From an uncultured Bacteroidia bacterium (GTDB taxonomy: Bacteria > Bacteroidota > Bacteroidia > Bacteroidales > UBA932), in assembly GCA_902788175.1 (NCBI GenBank), contig CADAJF010000008.1, forward strand, positions 1 through 64,000: a DNA stretch of 64,000 nt. Direction: 5' to 3'. This document shows positions 61,927-64,000 of the stretch, piece by piece (the first letter of the stretch is position 1; the number at the start of each line of letters is the position of its first letter). The position numbers and the translations under genes are program-made. The notes under the pieces are model-generated. The model saw only the letters and a list, made by a program, of their open reading frames with translations, had not been told where the DNA came from and did no database searches.

Positions 61927-62712
61927 TTACTTGACCCGGATGGGCTTTTTGGCAGTTTCCTCTTCCTCTTTCACGGGCTCTACGTAAGGATGTACCTCCA
62001 GCAGATCCACGTCAAAAATGAGGGTGGAGTTGGGGCCAATCTCACGGGAAGCGCCTCTCTGGCCATAAGCCAGCTCAGAGGGGATCACGAGGGTGATCTT
62101 GCCGCCTTCGCCGATGAGCTTCATGCCCTCGGTCCAGCCACGGATAACACCGTTGAGGGGGAAGGTGGTGTCCTCGCCTTTGTCGAATTCCTTACCGTCG
62201 ATGGTGGTGCCGCGGTAGTTCACCTTCACGGTGTCGCGGTCGTCGGTGGCGCGAACCTCGCTGCCGGAATCCTGGATCAGGTAAACGATACCGGAGGCGG
62301 TGGAGTCTGCGCTGTTCTTGGCGTAGAAGTCACGGCGGAACTTGTCACCTTTTTCCAGGGCCAGGGCGCCTTCGTAGGCCATGCGCTTGGAGAGGTAGCC
62401 GTTGATGATCTCGTTCATCCCGCTGGGGTCAATCTTGAACTGGGAGCAGAAGATGGAGTCCATGGGCTGGCCTTCCTTTGCCTTGAGGGCGTCGTTCATG
62501 CCACGGCGGAGCTCTGCCAGGTTCAGGTCACCGAAGTTGTTCTGGGTAATGACCAGGCCGAAGTTTACGCCCAGCATGTAAGAGGTGCTGTCAATCTCTC
62601 CTTTGGCGGGATGGAGGTCACGCACTTCCTTGGAGCCCTCCACCTTGGGGGCACCGCAAGCTATCACCAGCGCGGCGGCGGTAGCAATGGCAAAAAATTT
62701 TGCGATTTTCAT
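61927..62712 (-). CDS. FKBP-type peptidyl-prolyl isomerase lipoprotein
   Basis: A 261-aa lipoprotein (lipobox VIAC, C19). The N-terminal part (about 30-140) is the helical dimerisation domain of FkpA/Mip-like proteins (LGVNFGLVITQN, ELRRGMNDAL). The FKBP domain is at about 160-245, with VKVNYRGTTIDGKEFDKGEDTTFPL, VIRGWTEGMKLIGEGGKITLVIP and LAYGQRG. A charged tail follows. It helps fold envelope proteins outside the cytoplasm. A TATATTTG promoter lies 60 bases upstream. Confidence 0.94.
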   Translation of the reverse strand: MKIAKFFAIATAAALVIACGAPKVEGSKEVRDLHPAKGEIDSTSYMLGVNFGLVITQNNFGDLNLAELRRGMNDALKAKEGQPMDSIFCSQFKIDPSGMNEIINGYLSKRMAYEGALALEKGDKFRRDFYAKNSADSTASGIVYLIQDSGSEVRATDDRDTVKVNYRGTTIDGKEFDKGEDTTFPLNGVIRGWTEGMKLIGEGGKITLVIPSELAYGQRGASREIGPNSTLIFDVDLLEVHPYVEPVKEEEETAKKPIRVK

Positions 62713-62772
62713 ATTGTTGGTTTTTTAAATGTTAGTTCTGCTTTGTGTGCGTGCGCACATAATTTAAGCCTG

Positions 62773-62780
62773 CAAATATA
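62773..62780 (-). promoter_or_regulatory. Bacteroidota -7 promoter box for FKBP-DUF3127
   Basis: TATATTTG on the minus strand, 60 nt before the ATG at 62712. The leader between them contains TGTGCGCACGCACACA, a near-perfect palindrome that might fold or bind a regulator. The recQ start lies divergently on the other side. Confidence 0.6.
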
Positions 62781-62857
62781 CGGATAATTATTTACAATAA
62801 AAAATTTGCACAGGTCGCCGAAAATGACTATATTGCCGTGTAAAATTTGGTTTTTTT

Positions 62858-64000
62858 ATGGGTGTAGATGCAGCCACTATCCAGTCTAAACTGAAAACCT
62901 TTTTCGGATACGACGCATTCAAAGGAGACCAGGAGCAGATTATCCGGCACCTCATGGGCGGGAACAATGCCTTCGTCCTCATGCCCACAGGCGGCGGCAA
63001 GTCGCTCTGTTACCAGCTACCGGCCCTCCTGATGGAGGGAACCGCCATCGTGATTTCGCCCCTTATCGCCTTAATGAAAAACCAGGTGGACGTGATCCGT
63101 GGCTTCCAGGCCGGGGATGGCGGCATCGCCCATTTCCTCAACTCCTCGCTCAACAAAAACCAGATCGCGGAGGTAAGGGAAGACCTTCTTCGCGGCGTCA
63201 CCAAACTGCTGTACGTGGCTCCGGAATCCCTCACCAAGGAAGAAAACATTGCCCTCCTCAAGGAAATCCACATCTCTTTCTATGCCGTGGACGAGGCCCA
63301 CTGCATCTCCGAGTGGGGCCATGACTTCAGGCCGGAATACCGGAAAATCCGCGCCATCATAGAGGAAATCCAGTCGGCCCCGGTGATTGCCCTCACCGCC
63401 ACGGCCACCCCCAAGGTGCAGAGTGACATCCTCAAAAACCTCCGCATCCAGGATGCCCGGGTGTTCAAGTCCTCCTTCAACCGCCCCAATCTCTACTATG
63501 AAGTCAGGGACAAAGTGGACCCTGAAAAAGACATTATCCGCTTCATCCGGCAAAACCCCGGCAAGTCCGGCATCATCTACTGCCTCAGCCGCAAAAAGGT
63601 GGAGGAAATGGCCCAGATGCTCTCCATCAACGGCATCAAGGCCCTCCCTTACCACGCCGGCCTGGATGCCAAAACCCGCGCAGAGAACCAGGACAAATTC
63701 CTCATGGAGGAGATAGACGTCATCGTGGCCACCATTGCATTCGGCATGGGCATAGACAAGCCGGACGTGCGCTTTGTCATCCACTTTGACATACCCAAGA
63801 GTATTGAGGGCTATTACCAGGAAACCGGCCGCGCCGGGCGCGACGGGCAGGAAGGCCAGTGCATAACCTATTACAGCTACAAGGATATCCAAAAGCTGGA
63901 AAAATTCATGCAGGGCAAGCCAGTGGCAGAGCAGGAAATCGGCAAGCAGCTCCTGCGGGAAACCGTAGCCTACGCAGAGTCCAGCCAGTGCCGCAGGAAA
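62858..64000 (+). CDS. recQ: ATP-dependent DNA helicase RecQ, N-terminal part
   Basis: The frame runs from ATG 62858 off the right edge (381 codons). It is a superfamily 2 helicase of the RecQ type: motif 0 FGYDAFKGDQEQII, Walker A MPTGGGKSLCYQ, the DEAH box AVDEAHCISEWGHDFRPEY with the RecQ aromatic loop, and motif VI ETGRAGRDGQEG. The zinc and HRDC domains would follow outside the window. It unwinds DNA at stalled forks and in recombination. TAAAATTTGG about 10 bases upstream is the only promoter-like piece. Confidence 0.96.
   Translation, partial: MGVDAATIQSKLKTFFGYDAFKGDQEQIIRHLMGGNNAFVLMPTGGGKSLCYQLPALLMEGTAIVISPLIALMKNQVDVIRGFQAGDGGIAHFLNSSLNKNQIAEVREDLLRGVTKLLYVAPESLTKEENIALLKEIHISFYAVDEAHCISEWGHDFRPEYRKIRAIIEEIQSAPVIALTATATPKVQSDILKNLRIQDARVFKSSFNRPNLYYEVRDKVDPEKDIIRFIRQNPGKSGIIYCLSRKKVEEMAQMLSINGIKALPYHAGLDAKTRAENQDKFLMEEIDVIVATIAFGMGIDKPDVRFVIHFDIPKSIEGYYQETGRAGRDGQEGQCITYYSYKDIQKLEKFMQGKPVAEQEIGKQLLRETVAYAESSQCRRK

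Overview
The window comes from a Bacteroidales bacterium (phylum Bacteroidota) with a moderately high GC content. Several independent signs agree. Promoters follow the Bacteroidota -7 consensus TAnnTTTG. There is a complete aerotolerance (bat) operon of the Bacteroides type, an alpha-2-macroglobulin-like lipoprotein, DUF3127, a TGS-type nucleoside kinase, a lysine-type (IIIK) phosphoglycerate dehydrogenase, and many lipoproteins with Bacteroidota-style lipoboxes. Family or genus cannot be decided from the sequence alone. The window is almost entirely coding. I see no rRNA, tRNA, CRISPR array, transposase, integrase or phage gene.

Layout. 1-4.7 kb (minus): the start of an alpha-2-macroglobulin-like lipoprotein, preceded by two tiny genes and the coupled pair DUF3737-patB. 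5-8.2 kb (minus): a GH2 glycosidase lipoprotein and an FGE-fold lipoprotein. 8.2-10.1 kb (minus): groEL-groES with a sigma-54-like promoter. 10.7-16.8 kb (plus): two GH13 lipoproteins, a nucleoside kinase and a Gfo/Idh/MocA oxidoreductase. 16.8-23.6 kb (minus): uvrA, DUF805, GNAT, acyl-CoA ligase and two tandem deoxynucleoside kinases. 23.7-27.3 kb (plus): MBL hydrolase, birA, membrane acyltransferase, glycerate kinase. 27.3-36.5 kb (minus): exbB-exbD-tonB-pseudouridine synthase-era-parC-aroK-recJ. 36.7-44.9 kb (minus): moxR-DUF58-hypothetical-batA-batB-batC-batDE. 44.9-48.6 kb (plus): truA and an MMPL transporter. 48.6-53.9 kb: a serine/glycine cluster (serC-serA-DUF1015, glyA) around a SpoU methyltransferase. 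54-64 kb: YigZ, pRiA4b-like acidic protein-miaA, SPFH protein, small membrane protein-dnaG-metG, FKBP-DUF3127, and the start of recQ.

Most genes are housekeeping. The unusual signal is a population of short palindromic repeats. One REP-like family (core GTCATnGCCGG...CCGGCnATCT) occurs in about eight copies: in gaps, in a composite element with 51-bp tandem units present twice in opposite orientation (4.75-4.98 kb and 10.29-10.45 kb), and inside reading frames (the dnaG linker and the C-terminus of the gene upstream of batA). A second, MITE-like 161-bp palindrome sits in frame inside truA. A third, 33-bp palindrome occurs twice (10.5 and 36.6 kb). Other points worth a second look are an eight-cysteine insert in DUF1015 beside the serine genes, a BatD-BatE fusion that keeps an internal signal peptide, an SSB-like C-terminal tip on DUF3127, and promoters placed so close to start codons that leaderless mRNAs are likely.
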